Below are positions 35,714-46,416 of a stretch of 64,000 nt of DNA, piece by piece. Origin of the DNA: JBBDRJ01 sp963766295. Its GTDB lineage: Bacteria; Actinomycetota; JAICYB01. Each line of letters begins with the position of its first letter. Positions within the stretch are counted from its first letter, which is position 1. The notes under the pieces were generated by a model. It saw only the letters and a program-made list of their open reading frames with translations. It searched no databases and was not told the DNA's origin. The stretch spans positions 1,984,001 through 2,048,000 of the forward strand of contig CAVXYW010000002.1 in the NCBI GenBank assembly GCA_963766295.1. The letters are read 5' to 3'. A program made the position numbers and the translations under genes.

Positions 35714-36669
35714 TAAGGCTCGAGTTCGGACGGCCCGGGAACGACCTGGGCCTGGTCGCGATCGAAGACTCCGTACTTCGGGTTCACGACGATCTTCGCT
35801 TTGCCAACGCGCTCGGCCAGCCACGTTCCGTAGCTCTCTTGGCGTTGGGTTTGCGTGATCGACGCTCGGATCTCGTCCGCAACATCATCGAAGGACTTCG
35901 TCCTGCGATCGAGCACGTGGTAGATCTCGAACCCGGTCTGCGTCTGGATGGGGTCGGTTACACCCCCGACCACCGCAGCGCTGACGGCGCCTTGCACCTC
36001 CGGCGCCAGAGTAGACAGCGCCACGTAACCGAGAGCTCCGCCATCGGATGCTGCGTCGTCCACCGACACTTCTTCCGCGAGGTCCGCAAAGTCCTGGCCG
36101 CTGTTGACCTTCTCCAGCGCATCCTTGACATCGGCATCGGTCCGCACGGTGATGCGCTCAAGTTCGGCTTCGACGAAAGCCTGCTCGTTGGCTTCGTATT
36201 GCTGCCGCAACTCGTCCTCGTCTACATCGACGTCGCGGAGCACGCGTTCTTGAAGCGCGAACTCGCGGACTAGCTGCTCGGCGATGCGCCGCCCCTCCGC
36301 GGCGGAGAGGTTCTGCGCCTCGAGGAACTCGTTGACGCTGAGCCCCTCGCTTTGCGCGCGTTGCTGCAAGAGGCGATCGATCTGCCCAGCTGTCGGCCGG
36401 ATGTTTAGTCGCTCAGCCTCCTGCTCGGCGACCGTCGAGTAGATGAGCCTGGTCAATATGTCGCGGCGTCCGCGGCCGCGCTCGTCGGGGTCGGTCCGCA
36501 ACGCCTCACCGAAAACGGGGTCTCCTCGCAGCACGTCGAGCTGACGCTCGACATCGGCTTCGGTGATCTTCTTGCCGTTCACCGTCGCAGCCGCAACGGC
36601 AAGAGTGGAGCAGGAATAGCCGAATAGACACACGGCTGCGAGGGGGATCAGTAGAAGACGCCGGGTCAT
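35713..36669 (-). CDS. SurA/PrsA-like peptidyl-prolyl isomerase lipoprotein
   Basis: A 318-residue extracytoplasmic foldase. The signal ends in a lipobox-like YSC (residue 20). An N-terminal SurA_N region (VNGKKITEADVERQLDVLRG onward) precedes a parvulin rotamase domain near 170-275 (ITVRTDADVKDALEKVNSGQDFADLAEEVS, GGALGYVALSTL, GFEIYHVLDRR). It is in the slot where mycobacteria carry LpqU next to mazG and mfd. Its start overlaps the mfd stop by 4 nt. Confidence 0.88.
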   Translation of the reverse strand: MTRRLLLIPLAAVCLFGYSCSTLAVAAATVNGKKITEADVERQLDVLRGDPVFGEALRTDPDERGRGRRDILTRLIYSTVAEQEAERLNIRPTAGQIDRLLQQRAQSEGLSVNEFLEAQNLSAAEGRRIAEQLVREFALQERVLRDVDVDEDELRQQYEANEQAFVEAELERITVRTDADVKDALEKVNSGQDFADLAEEVSVDDAASDGGALGYVALSTLAPEVQGAVSAAVVGGVTDPIQTQTGFEIYHVLDRRTKSFDDVADEIRASITQTQRQESYGTWLAERVGKAKIVVNPKYGVFDRDQAQVVPGPSELEP

Positions 36670-39600
36670 GACTCGGCGGGAACCGTACCACGCGCGAATA
36701 GGGAACCCACCTCTTCGCGCAACCAGGCGATCAGGTCGAGATCATCGTTTTCGGGGACGGGCAGGAGCAGCGTTTCGGTGGCCTCAGAAACCACGGCTCG
36801 CGGGCGGGACGAACGGAGGCGGTCCCGTCCCTCTGAGCCGAGGTGGACGGGACGCAGCTTCGCCACCCGCCCGTACAGCTCGTGAGGCGCGATCGATACA
36901 TCGGTGATCGCGTGCTCACGCAGGCCGGCCCGCAGCGACGCGACCTCGAGGAGCATGCGCGCAGGCTTCGGCAACGGGCCGAAGCGGTCGCGCAGTTCCT
37001 CGGTCGCGTCGTCGACGTCGGACGCACTCACCGTCTCGGCGATCCGGCGATAGGCCGCGAGCCTGAGCGACTCTCGGTCGATGTAGGACGCGGGAAGGTA
37101 CGCATCGACCGGGAGGTCGATGCGTACCTCCGGCAGCTCCTCAGTTCGGATGCCGCGAAGTTCGGACGCGGCATCCTCCAGAAGCTTCACGTACATCTCG
37201 AAACCAACAGCCTCGATGTGCCCGTGTTGCTCGGCCCCCAGCATGTTGCCCGCGCCGCGGATCTCGAGGTCGCGCATGGCGATCGACATCCCGGAACCGA
37301 GCTCGGTGTATTGCGCCAGCGTCTTGAGCCTTTCGTGCGCGGTCATCGTGAGCCGGAGGTTCGGCGGGAAGAAGAGATACGCGTAAGCCTGCTCGCCGGC
37401 CCGACCGACTCGGCCACGCAACTGGTACAGCTGCGCCAGGCCGAGTCGGTCGGCCCGGTCCACGATCAACGTGTTCACGGTCGGGATGTCGAGACCGGCT
37501 TCGATGATCGTCGTGCACAAAAAGACGTCGGTGCGCTGCTCCCAGAAATCGACCATGGCCCGCTCCAGCCGCACTGGGTCCATCTGGCCGTGTCCCACTC
37601 CGATACGCGCCTCGGGGACAAGGCGTTGAAGCCGGCGAAGTTCCCGTCCTATCGATTGGACGCGGTTGTGCACGACGAAGACCTGACCGCCGCGTGAAAG
37701 CTCGCGACGGATGGCTGCGGTCAGCAAGCGCTCGTCGAACGGTCCGACGAAGGTGCGAACCGGACGCCGGTCGGCCGGAGCGGTGTCGATGATCGAAAGA
37801 TCGCGGATGCCCGACATCGACATCTCGAGAGTCCTGGGGATCGGTGTCGCCGTAAGAGTGAGAACATCCACGTCGACGCGCATGTTGCGAAGCTTTTCCT
37901 TCTGCGCAACTCCGAAGCGATGTTCTTCGTCGATGACCAGCAGCCCCAGGTCGCGGAACTTGATGTCCGAAGACAGCAACCGATGCGTCCCGATGACAAC
38001 GTCCACCTCACCGGTGGCAAGTTGAGCGACGACGTCGGCTTGGTGAGAGGCATCGACGAAGCGCGAAAGCATCGCGACGTTCACTGGGAACGATTCGAAC
38101 CTGTCTGAGAACGTCGCGAAGTGCTGCTGAGCCAGCAGCGTCGTGGGCACTAGGACGGCGACCTGTTTGCCTTCAACGACCGCTTTGAATGCGGCTCTCA
38201 CCGCAACTTCCGTCTTCCCGAAACCTACGTCGCCACATACCAACCGGTCCATGGGGAGCTCGCGGTGCATGTCGGATCCAACTTCTTCGATCGCACGAAG
38301 TTGATCCGGCGTCTCGTCGAAGGGAAACGATTCCGCGAGCTCACGTTCCCACGGCGTGTCCAGCGGAAAGCTGTGACCGGGGGACTTCATGCGGGCTGCG
38401 TACAAGCGGATGAGGTCGGCGGCGATGTCCCGCACCCGTTTGCGAACACGGGCTTTAGCTCTCTCCCAGTCGGCCGTCCCCAGACGCGAGAGGCTCGGCT
38501 CTTCAGAACCGATGTAACGCTGCAACGACTCGGTGGTGTCGGTCGGAACGAACAGACGGTCACCGGCCGCGTATTCGATGACGAGGTATTCGCGAACGAA
38601 CCCGGCCACTTCGCGCGTCTCCATCCCGACGTAGCGCCCGATCCCGTGATGTGAATGGACGACGACGGCGCCCGGATGCAGCTCGCCCAATACAGCGCGG
38701 CGGCTCGGCCGCTTCGGACGGCTCGGGGCCGGCGGACGAGCGTGCCATTCGGTGTGCGTGACGACGGCCAGTGAAAGAGCCGGCGACACGAAGCCGCCGT
38801 GAAGATGCGACTCGACCACAGGCGAGCCTTCCAGTCCCTCTTCGGCCAAGCGAGTGCCGACCACGGCGGTCTCTTGCGGGAATGCACAGAAGACGACGTC
38901 GTATCCCTCGGCCCGCAGCGACCGACAACGTTCGAGCAGAACGCGTGGCGATGCCGACTCCCACGGACGAGTGTCGAAGTGCGGAGAGTCGGGCGACGCC
39001 GCATAGCCGGGCATCCCCCAAACCTCGCGTCCGGCGCCGCGCAGCTCATCGGTCACACGCTTCATCGGCAGATGCAGCACGCCGAGCTCGTCGCGAGTGC
39101 GAACAGGCTTTTCGAAGATCTCCTCGGCGAGATGAGCAGGATCGGCCCACAGCGACGCCAACTCTTCTTCGTGTTCGACGGCCTTGTCCGCTTCGTCCGA
39201 CGTTCTGGCCGGATCGAACACCACGATCACGCATCCGTCGGGGACGATCGTCTGTAGTCCGTCGCGGTCTTCCTCCCACACGCGAGGCAGCAACGCTTCA
39301 TGACCCTCGGGTGCTGCTCCGGACGCGAACCTTTCCAGCCGATCGGCGACGGATTCGAGATAAGGACGAACGGACGCGATCGCACCCGCTTTGCCCGCGC
39401 GCTCCCGGTTGTCGGCCGTCGGCACCAGCTCCGTGCGAGCAACGGCGACGACACCGGTTGCGTCGGCAACCGAACGTTGTGTCGCCGGATCGACAAAACG
39501 GATCGATTCGACTTCGTCCCCGAACAGCTCGATGCGAGCGACGCGTTCGTCCTGCGCAGGGAACACGTCGACGATGCCACCCCGAACGGCGAAGGTTCCC

Positions 39601-40100
39601 GGCTCGACCGCTACGTCGTCGCGGACGTAGCCGAGCTCGGCCAGCCGTCGCGCGAGGTCGTCCCGATCGACGACGTCTCCGACGCGAATGCTTACGGGCT
39701 CCAGTTGCGCAGCTCCCGGCGCGGGCTTGGAGATGAAACCGCGAACCGAGGCAACCACCACCCGAGGGCCAGAACCGTGGGCGAGAAGACGCAACGCTTC
39801 CAAACGGTGCGCTGAGATGCGCGGATCCGGCGACAGACCTTCATAAGGAAGGACATCCCACCCTGGAAGGACACCCGTTGGACGAAGGAACTCGTCGACC
39901 GCGGACCGCAATGCCTCGGCGTCGGCCTCCGATGGGACTACGGCCAGAACGCACTTGTCCATGGCGGCGGCCAGCCCGGCGAGGAAGTACGGACGTGCGG
40001 CATCGGGGATCGCGATGCCTTCTCCCCCGGCGTACATGACGTCGCGGAAGACGGGATCCCGCTCCCATCTGTCCAACAGGTGCTGCAGAGGTGCGGCCAA
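36666..40100 (-). CDS. mfd: transcription-repair coupling factor
   Basis: Mfd removes RNA polymerase stalled at lesions and recruits UvrA. In 1,144 residues it has the UvrB-like N module, the polymerase-interacting domain (GMETREVAGFVREYLVIEYAAGDRL region), the RecG-like motor with GDVGFGKTEVAVRAA (Walker A), DEEHRFG (box II) and TATPIPRTLEMS, and the C-terminal TRCF domain. The start is TTG 40100 with GGAAGG four nucleotides upstream. Convention would place it with mazG, as here. Confidence 0.95.
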   Translation of the reverse strand: MAAPLQHLLDRWERDPVFRDVMYAGGEGIAIPDAARPYFLAGLAAAMDKCVLAVVPSEADAEALRSAVDEFLRPTGVLPGWDVLPYEGLSPDPRISAHRLEALRLLAHGSGPRVVVASVRGFISKPAPGAAQLEPVSIRVGDVVDRDDLARRLAELGYVRDDVAVEPGTFAVRGGIVDVFPAQDERVARIELFGDEVESIRFVDPATQRSVADATGVVAVARTELVPTADNRERAGKAGAIASVRPYLESVADRLERFASGAAPEGHEALLPRVWEEDRDGLQTIVPDGCVIVVFDPARTSDEADKAVEHEEELASLWADPAHLAEEIFEKPVRTRDELGVLHLPMKRVTDELRGAGREVWGMPGYAASPDSPHFDTRPWESASPRVLLERCRSLRAEGYDVVFCAFPQETAVVGTRLAEEGLEGSPVVESHLHGGFVSPALSLAVVTHTEWHARPPAPSRPKRPSRRAVLGELHPGAVVVHSHHGIGRYVGMETREVAGFVREYLVIEYAAGDRLFVPTDTTESLQRYIGSEEPSLSRLGTADWERAKARVRKRVRDIAADLIRLYAARMKSPGHSFPLDTPWERELAESFPFDETPDQLRAIEEVGSDMHRELPMDRLVCGDVGFGKTEVAVRAAFKAVVEGKQVAVLVPTTLLAQQHFATFSDRFESFPVNVAMLSRFVDASHQADVVAQLATGEVDVVIGTHRLLSSDIKFRDLGLLVIDEEHRFGVAQKEKLRNMRVDVDVLTLTATPIPRTLEMSMSGIRDLSIIDTAPADRRPVRTFVGPFDERLLTAAIRRELSRGGQVFVVHNRVQSIGRELRRLQRLVPEARIGVGHGQMDPVRLERAMVDFWEQRTDVFLCTTIIEAGLDIPTVNTLIVDRADRLGLAQLYQLRGRVGRAGEQAYAYLFFPPNLRLTMTAHERLKTLAQYTELGSGMSIAMRDLEIRGAGNMLGAEQHGHIEAVGFEMYVKLLEDAASELRGIRTEELPEVRIDLPVDAYLPASYIDRESLRLAAYRRIAETVSASDVDDATEELRDRFGPLPKPARMLLEVASLRAGLREHAITDVSIAPHELYGRVAKLRPVHLGSEGRDRLRSSRPRAVVSEATETLLLPVPENDDLDLIAWLREEVGSLFARGTVPAES

Positions 40101-40124
40101 AGTTCCTTCCGTACAACGCCACTA

Positions 40125-40150
40125 AGGGCCCGGTTCGAAAACCGGGCCCT
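40125..40150. terminator. perfect hairpin upstream of mfd
   Basis: AGGGCCCGGTT and AACCGGGCCCT are an exact 11-bp inverted repeat around a 4-nt CGAA loop, between the small kinase gene and mfd. No U-tract follows on the minus strand, so it may be a U-less actinobacterial terminator that ends the upstream operon. Confidence 0.65.
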
Positions 40151-40160
40151 GCCGGTGCGA

Positions 40161-40210
40161 CTTTTACAAACTCAACTACCTAACCAACGCTACCTACATT
40201 ACTAACGCAA
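40161..40210. other. low-complexity, strand-biased intergenic stretch
   Basis: About 50 nt made almost only of A, C and T on the plus strand, with repeated ACTACC, CTAAC and CTACC words; the minus strand reads as GTAG/GTTAG repeats. It lies just after the stop of the small kinase gene and before the hairpin. No promoter or ORF is evident. Confidence 0.5.
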
Positions 40211-40762
40211 CTACCCAGGACGGGGTGTTGGTTCTTCAAGGCCATCAAGAAACTCACGAGCTTCAGGCTTGGACCGGAGCATGTGAAGTGCCACGTGCCG
40301 TCCGTGCTGCGACACGATCGTGAGTTCTCGTTCGCGTTCCGAGCGACGGCTGCGCAAGATCCTCCAGACGATCCCCCATTCGTCGCTCAACCGTTGCCAG
40401 GCGGAGTCATCGCAGCCGTCGGGCATGACCGCCCCCGGCGGACGGCGGATGCCACGAACGAACGCGCGCCGGGCGCAGGTCCACCAGGGCGTGTCGAGGA
40501 ACACGACGGTGTCCGCGCGCCCGAGCCGCAGGTCGAGGGTGGCGTGGTAGTTGCCGTCGGCGATCCACGCATCGCCCGCTAGCAGGACGCGCTGCTTCTC
40601 CCGCCACTCTTCGTCCGACGGCTCCACCCAGCCCGGCTTCCAGAATTGGAGGTCGAGATGGATCAGAGGGAGTCCGGTCTTCGCCGAGAGCGCTCTCGAG
40701 AACGTGCTCTTCCCGGCCCCGGCCATCCCGGTGACCACGACGCGCTGGCCGACGGGATTCAC
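40211..40762 (-). CDS. P-loop nucleotide kinase-like protein (adenylate-kinase-related, FlaR type)
   Basis: A 183-residue P-loop protein: Walker A GMAGAGKST at residues 12-20, then LPLIHLDLQFWKPGWVEPSDEEW and IADGNYHATLDLRLGRADTVVFLD, the pattern of the DNA topology modulation (FlaR)/adenylate-kinase-like group. The substrate is unknown. Its start overlaps the pth stop by 4 nt. Confidence 0.8.
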   Translation of the reverse strand: MNPVGQRVVVTGMAGAGKSTFSRALSAKTGLPLIHLDLQFWKPGWVEPSDEEWREKQRVLLAGDAWIADGNYHATLDLRLGRADTVVFLDTPWWTCARRAFVRGIRRPPGAVMPDGCDDSAWQRLSDEWGIVWRILRSRRSERERELTIVSQHGRHVALHMLRSKPEAREFLDGLEEPTPRPG

Positions 40763-41352
40763 ACGTCCGGGGCGTGAAGGACGTTCTGTGCGGCATCGAG
40801 TCCCTCACGGATCAAGACCTTCAGTGCCTCGAGTCCCTTGTCCATCGCGTCGTCTATGAGCTCGCGCTCTCCCGGCGCGAACTTCGAAAGGACGTGGTCC
40901 GCCCCTTCCTCTTTGGACGGCGGCTTGCCCACGCCGATGCGCAAACGAAGGAAGTCCTTCGACCGCAGCGCCGCCTCGATGGAACGCAGGCCGTTGTGTC
41001 CGGCCGTTCCACCGCCCGCCTTCAAGCGAACCCGTCCCGGCGGAAGGTCGAGCTCGTCGTGCACCACGATCAGCTGGTCAGGTTTGATGCCCTGCTTGCG
41101 AACGAGCCGGGCAACGGGTCGTCCCGACTCGTTCATGTACGTCGTCGGGATCGCAAACACGACCGACGTTTCGTCGAATGTTGCCTCGGCAACACGAGCC
41201 TGCCCGCGGGCACGCTTGAGGTCGGTACCTGATTCGGCAGCCAGCCTTTCCACGAGGTTGGCGCCGAGGTTGTGCTTGGTCTTCGAGTAGGACGGACCGG
41301 GGTTGCCCAAACCCACGACGACGAAAGACGGGCGAGCGCCGCGCCCGAACAA
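40759..41352 (-). CDS. pth: peptidyl-tRNA hydrolase
   Basis: Releases tRNA from peptidyl-tRNA that drops off the ribosome. VVGLGNPGPSYSKTKHNLGANLV carries the catalytic His; PTTYMNESG, VVHDELDLPPGRVRLK and GGTAGHNGLRSI are conserved. Length is 197 residues. It follows rplY by 3 nt, the common rplY-pth pairing. Confidence 0.95.
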   Translation of the reverse strand: MFGRGARPSFVVVGLGNPGPSYSKTKHNLGANLVERLAAESGTDLKRARGQARVAEATFDETSVVFAIPTTYMNESGRPVARLVRKQGIKPDQLIVVHDELDLPPGRVRLKAGGGTAGHNGLRSIEAALRSKDFLRLRIGVGKPPSKEEGADHVLSKFAPGERELIDDAMDKGLEALKVLIREGLDAAQNVLHAPDV

Positions 41353-41355
41353 CGA

Positions 41356-42108
41356 CTAGCCCTCGCCGCCCTCGCTCGGCTCCGCAGCTTCGCCGCCGGC
41401 CTCGCCGCCTTCGGCAGCTTCGCCTTCGGCTCCCTCTTCGGGAGCAGCTTCCTCCACCGCGGCCGCGTACTCCTTGAGGGCCTCGAGGTCTTCGGGCGAA
41501 AGTGCGGCAAGCGCTTCGGCGTCCTCGGCGGAAAGCTGCACTTCTTCCTCGACCCGGGGAGCGACAACGGAAGCAACGGCCTGCTCTTCGTCGGAAAGGA
41601 TCGTGACGCCGGTCGGCGGTGCTAGATCGCCGTAGCGGACGGTGTCGCCGACCACCATCGCCGACACGTCGTACGTGATCGACTCCGGAAGGTCGCGCGG
41701 CAACGCTTCGATAGCGACCATTCGGTTCATCTGCTCGAGGATCCCGCCGAGCTTCACACCTTCCGGCAGTCCCTCGAGGACGATCTCGACCTCGGTTTGC
41801 ACCGGCTTGTCCTCTTGGACTCGGTGGAAGTCGACGTGAAGGGCCAGCTGACGGACGGCGTCGATCTGCAGGTCCTTCACGAGAGCGAGGTATTCCTTGC
41901 CGCCTTCGACCTTCACGGTCACCAACGGGTGCGCGCCGTGAGCGTGCAGTACTCGAAGGAGCTCTTGACGAGGGACTGATAGCGCCACCGGCTCGATGCC
42001 TGGGCCATAGATGACACCGGGCAGCAATCCATCCGCTCGAAGCTTCCGGACGTCGCTGCGTCCGCGCTCAGAGCGCGACTGCACGGTGAGAACGATGTTT
42101 TCTGCCAT
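41356..42108 (-). CDS. rplY: 50S ribosomal protein L25, long (CTC/TL5) form
   Basis: Binds 5S rRNA; the long form is linked to general stress. Residues 1-95 are the L25 domain (RSERGRSDVRKLRADGLLPGVIYGPG), 100-185 the TL5/CTC C domain (PVQTEVEIVLEGLPEGVKLGG), and the last ~60 residues an Ala/Glu/Gly-rich acidic tail. Length is 250 residues. Located between prs and pth as in many actinobacteria. Confidence 0.93.
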   Translation of the reverse strand: MAENIVLTVQSRSERGRSDVRKLRADGLLPGVIYGPGIEPVALSVPRQELLRVLHAHGAHPLVTVKVEGGKEYLALVKDLQIDAVRQLALHVDFHRVQEDKPVQTEVEIVLEGLPEGVKLGGILEQMNRMVAIEALPRDLPESITYDVSAMVVGDTVRYGDLAPPTGVTILSDEEQAVASVVAPRVEEEVQLSAEDAEALAALSPEDLEALKEYAAAVEEAAPEEGAEGEAAEGGEAGGEAAEPSEGGEG

Positions 42109-42182
42109 TGGTTTAGTCCTTAGACATGCTCGCCCGGGCGACCTTCAGCCGACGAGGAAACACGCTACCAGACGTCGTCGGG

Positions 42183-43147
<965 letters not shown>

Positions 43148-43148
<1 letters not shown>

Positions 43149-44584
43149 CAGCCCCCCTTTCGCCTCTTCGCCGGTTTCTTCTTCGTCGCCTTGGCTTTCG
43201 CCTTCGGCTTCGACTTGCGTTTCTGCGCCTGCGCCGGGACCCCGTAAACGAGCCCGCCTGCTGGCACGTCCCGGGTCACGACCGAGCCAGCGCCAGTGTA
43301 GGCACCGGAACCGACGCGAACCGGCGCGACCAAGATCGTGTCTGACCCGATGAACGCATCGTCGCCGATCTTCGTCCTGTGCTTGGCCTTGCCGTCGAAG
43401 TTGGATGTGATCGTGCCGGCTGCGATGTTGGACCGGGGGCCAACCGACACGTCGCCGAGGTACGAGAAATGCGGGACCTTGGCTCCTTCACCGATCTCGG
43501 CGTTCTTCATCTCGGCGAACGTGCCGACGTGTGCGCCCTTCTTCAGGACGGTGCCCGGACGAAGCGATGCAAAGGGACCGACGGTTGCGGCTGCGCCGAT
43601 CTTCGTCTGCCGGGCCACGGTGAAGGTGACAACGGCTTCGTCTCCCACCGTCGTGTCGACCAGACGGGAGTTGGGTCCGATCTCGCAGCGCCCTCCGATC
43701 TTCGTTGACCCCTCGAGGAATGTGTTCGGGTGCAGGACGGTGTCGGGGCCGACGTTGACCCCGGCGTCCACGTAGGTGGTGTCAGGATCCACTACGGTTA
43801 CGCCGCGGTCCATCAGCTCCCCGACGATCCGCTCGCGCGCGAGCCGGGCGACGTTCGCGAAATCGTAACGAGTGTTCGTGCCGACAACTTCTTCCGGTGG
43901 AGCTTGGACGCTCGCGATCGCCTCGCCATCGGCCGTTAGCACGCCGACAGCGTCCGTCAGGTAGTACTCGCCCTGCGCGTTGTCCTTTCCGAGCTTCGGG
44001 AGAACGCGTTGCAGAACGTCGCTTCCGAAAACATAAGTGGAGGTGTTGACCTCTCTGATGTCGAGCTCGTCCGGTGTGGCATCGCGCACTTCGACGACCC
44101 CTGTGATCTGGTCGCCGGTGCGGAGCACACGGCCGTAGGCTGCGGGACCGTCGATGGCGGTCAGGACCGCGGCCGCGGCGGCCGCCTCGCGTTTGGCTCT
44201 CACGAGACCGGCAAGTGTTTCGGATGAGATGAGTGGCATGTCGCCGGCAACTACGAGCACGTCGTCTACCGGACCGAGCTTGCGCAGACCGATACGTGTC
44301 GCGTCACCGGTCCCCTTCGGATCGCTTTGGACGGCGAATGTCAGGTTGAAGGGAAACTTCTCGTTAGCAAGCGCCTTCTCGATCTGCTTGCCGGGCGCTA
44401 CGACCAAACACACATCGGTCAATCGGATCGTCTTGTGAACACCCCGGAGCGATTCCAGGACGTGCGAGATGATCGTCCGTCCCACGACCGGGTGCAGGAC
44501 CTTGGGCCTCGTGCCCCGGAACCGGGTCGACCTTCCCGCGGCCAGCACTACGGCAGAAAGCGATCTCTTTTTGTTGTTCGTCAC
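43148..44584 (-). CDS. glmU: bifunctional N-acetylglucosamine-1-phosphate uridyltransferase / glucosamine-1-phosphate acetyltransferase
   Basis: Makes UDP-GlcNAc for peptidoglycan. The pyrophosphorylase domain opens with VVLAAGRSTRFRGTRPKVLHP (LAAGxGTRMxSxxPKxL, with Ser for the second Gly) and has AGDMPL; the left-handed beta-helix acetyltransferase domain has VGPFASLRPGTVL, VGTFAEMKNAEIG and HFSYLGD. A Lys-rich tail ends the 478 residues. The GTG start is 2 nt after the tRNA-Gln 3' end, with no SD. Confidence 0.94.
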
Positions 44585-44586
44585 AG

Positions 44587-44657
44587 CTGGGAGGGGCGGA
44601 CTCGAACCGCCATAACGGGATCCAAAGTCCCGGGTCCTACCATTGGACGACCTCCCA
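44587..44657 (-). tRNA. tRNA-Gln (UUG)
   Basis: A 71-nt cloverleaf on the minus strand. Acceptor TGGGAGG pairs with CCTCCCA; the anticodon loop CTTTGGA presents TTG, decoding CAA; the T arm reads GGCGGTTCGAGTCCGCC. The CCA end is not encoded. It lies between ispE and glmU, with its 3' end 2 nt before the glmU start codon. Confidence 0.95.
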
Positions 44658-44671
44658 ATCGGGAAGTCAGT

Positions 44672-45568
44672 CTATTGGCCGCTATCGGCTCCCAGAACGA
44701 GCCGAACGCCCCAGTCGACGGGCTGAGCGACAAGCACCTCGTCGAAAGCACTGGCTACGAGGGACCTCACGCGCTCCGCAGCCTCTTCCGAATCGACGAC
44801 TCCGATCACGGCAGGACCCGAACCGGACACGAACGCGACACCGGCGGCATCACGCATCGCGTCCAGCCGATCACGAAGTCCGGGAACGAGTTCGAGCGTT
44901 GCGCGCTCGAGGTCGTTGTGATGGAGCGACTCCGGACTCGCACCGTCCGGTCCCAAGCGATCGAGCGCTTCGTAAGCTGCCGCAGCCGAAACGCGTTCTT
45001 CTCCGATTCCGATAACGACCCAGCCACCGGTGTACGAACCAACGCGCTTCGCGCGTTCGCCGCGTCCCGACGCGTGCACGAGTCCGCCGACGAGCATCGC
45101 GGGCACGTCGGAGCCTATGGCCGCTCCCATCTCGACCAGCTGCAGGGCGGTAAGCCTGGCACCCCAAACGGTGTTCAGCCCAACGAGCGCCGCTGCTGCG
45201 TCGGCGCTTCCCCCACCGAGACCTGCCGCAACCGGGATCCGCTTCGCGAGCTCGATCGTTGTGGCTGCGGGCTCGGTCTTGCCGGCGATGAGTTCGGCGG
45301 CTCGGCAGATGAGGTTGCCTTGAGATTCCAGCTCGGGTTCTCCCCGCACGCGAAGCGTCACCGGCGCTCCAACATCGAAACAAAACCCAACACCTTCTCC
45401 TGCGTGGTCGCCGGCATCGGTTGAGATCACCAAACGATCGGTCAGCGAGATGCTTTGAAGCAGTCCGTTGACTTCGTGGTAGCCGTCTTCGCGGCGAGCA
45501 CCGACGCGCCACCCCAAGTTGATTTTTGCGGCCCCATGAACCGTCGCGCGGCGGGGTGGAGCTTTCAT
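44672..45568 (-). CDS. ispE: 4-diphosphocytidyl-2-C-methyl-D-erythritol kinase
   Basis: A GHMP-kinase of the MEP isoprenoid pathway, phosphorylating CDP-ME. AAKINLGWRVGARREDGYHEV at the N-terminus, the ATP loop PVAAGLGGGSADAAAAL, and the C-terminal SGSGPAVIGVV are characteristic. Length is 298 residues. It overlaps nothing but abuts rsmA; the rsmA-ispE order matches mycobacteria. Confidence 0.94.
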   Translation of the reverse strand: MKAPPRRATVHGAAKINLGWRVGARREDGYHEVNGLLQSISLTDRLVISTDAGDHAGEGVGFCFDVGAPVTLRVRGEPELESQGNLICRAAELIAGKTEPAATTIELAKRIPVAAGLGGGSADAAAALVGLNTVWGARLTALQLVEMGAAIGSDVPAMLVGGLVHASGRGERAKRVGSYTGGWVVIGIGEERVSAAAAYEALDRLGPDGASPESLHHNDLERATLELVPGLRDRLDAMRDAAGVAFVSGSGPAVIGVVDSEEAAERVRSLVASAFDEVLVAQPVDWGVRLVLGADSGQ

Positions 45569-46399
45569 CTAAAGGCGCCGGTAGAGATCGGCGAACATCT
45601 CCAGATCGATCTCCTCGGGTCGCGCTCGCGGCTCGATACCTGCCGTGCTGAGGGCATCCTCCAAAACGGAAACCGGAAATCCCGATGCGGCAAGCGAGTT
45701 GCGAAGCGTCTTTCTGCGGTGCGCGAAGGCCTTGTGCACGAAGCGGACGAACAGCTTCGGATCGTCCACATCAACGGGAGGACGATCGTGCCTGCGGAAC
45801 GAAACAAGGACCGAAGCCACCTTTGGTGGCGGCATGAACACCGATTTGGGAACGTCTCCGACGATCGCCGCTTCGGCGTGGTAGCCCACATGCAATGTCA
45901 CAGCTCCGTACGCTCGTGTGGCGGGCGAAGCCGTCCAGCGCTCCCCCAGTTCCCGCTGGACCATCACCAATCCGCCCGAGATCTGCGGTGAGTCGTCCAG
46001 AACGCGCATGAGCACCGGTGTCGCCACGTTGTAAGGAAGGTTGGCGACCAGTCGCGCGGGACCGCCGACGAGCGCCGGCAGATCCGCGTGCAGAGCGTCG
46101 GCAACGATCAGGTCAACGTTGCTCGCATCGTCAAGGACCTCCCGAAGCGCGTCGGCGACGGTTTCGTCCAGCTCGACGGCTACAACCCTCTGCGCGGCCG
46201 ACGCCAAGGCGACGGTCAGGGAGCCGAGACCGGGACCGATCTCCAAGATCGTTTCGTCCGGACCGATGCCTGCGAGCCGGACGATGCGCGCAACGGTGTT
46301 CGGATCGACGAGGAAGTGCTGGCCGTGCCGGCGTCCAGCGCGCAGTTGATGACGCTCGAGAAGCTCGGCGGCAACGGACGGTGTGACATGCCTGGGCAT
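45569..46399 (-). CDS. rsmA: 16S rRNA dimethyladenosine transferase
   Basis: KsgA/RsmA dimethylates A1518 and A1519 of 16S rRNA. Motifs GQHFLVDPNTV, EIGPGLGSLT (SAM loop) and NLPYNVATPVL (catalytic motif IV) are intact, as is the C-terminal helix domain. ATG 46399 gives 276 residues; the open frame upstream to 46633 lies inside the preceding gene. Confidence 0.95.
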   Translation of the reverse strand: MPRHVTPSVAAELLERHQLRAGRRHGQHFLVDPNTVARIVRLAGIGPDETILEIGPGLGSLTVALASAAQRVVAVELDETVADALREVLDDASNVDLIVADALHADLPALVGGPARLVANLPYNVATPVLMRVLDDSPQISGGLVMVQRELGERWTASPATRAYGAVTLHVGYHAEAAIVGDVPKSVFMPPPKVASVLVSFRRHDRPPVDVDDPKLFVRFVHKAFAHRRKTLRNSLAASGFPVSVLEDALSTAGIEPRARPEEIDLEMFADLYRRL

Positions 46400-46416
46400 G
46401 TCCCTATTCTGCTCGG

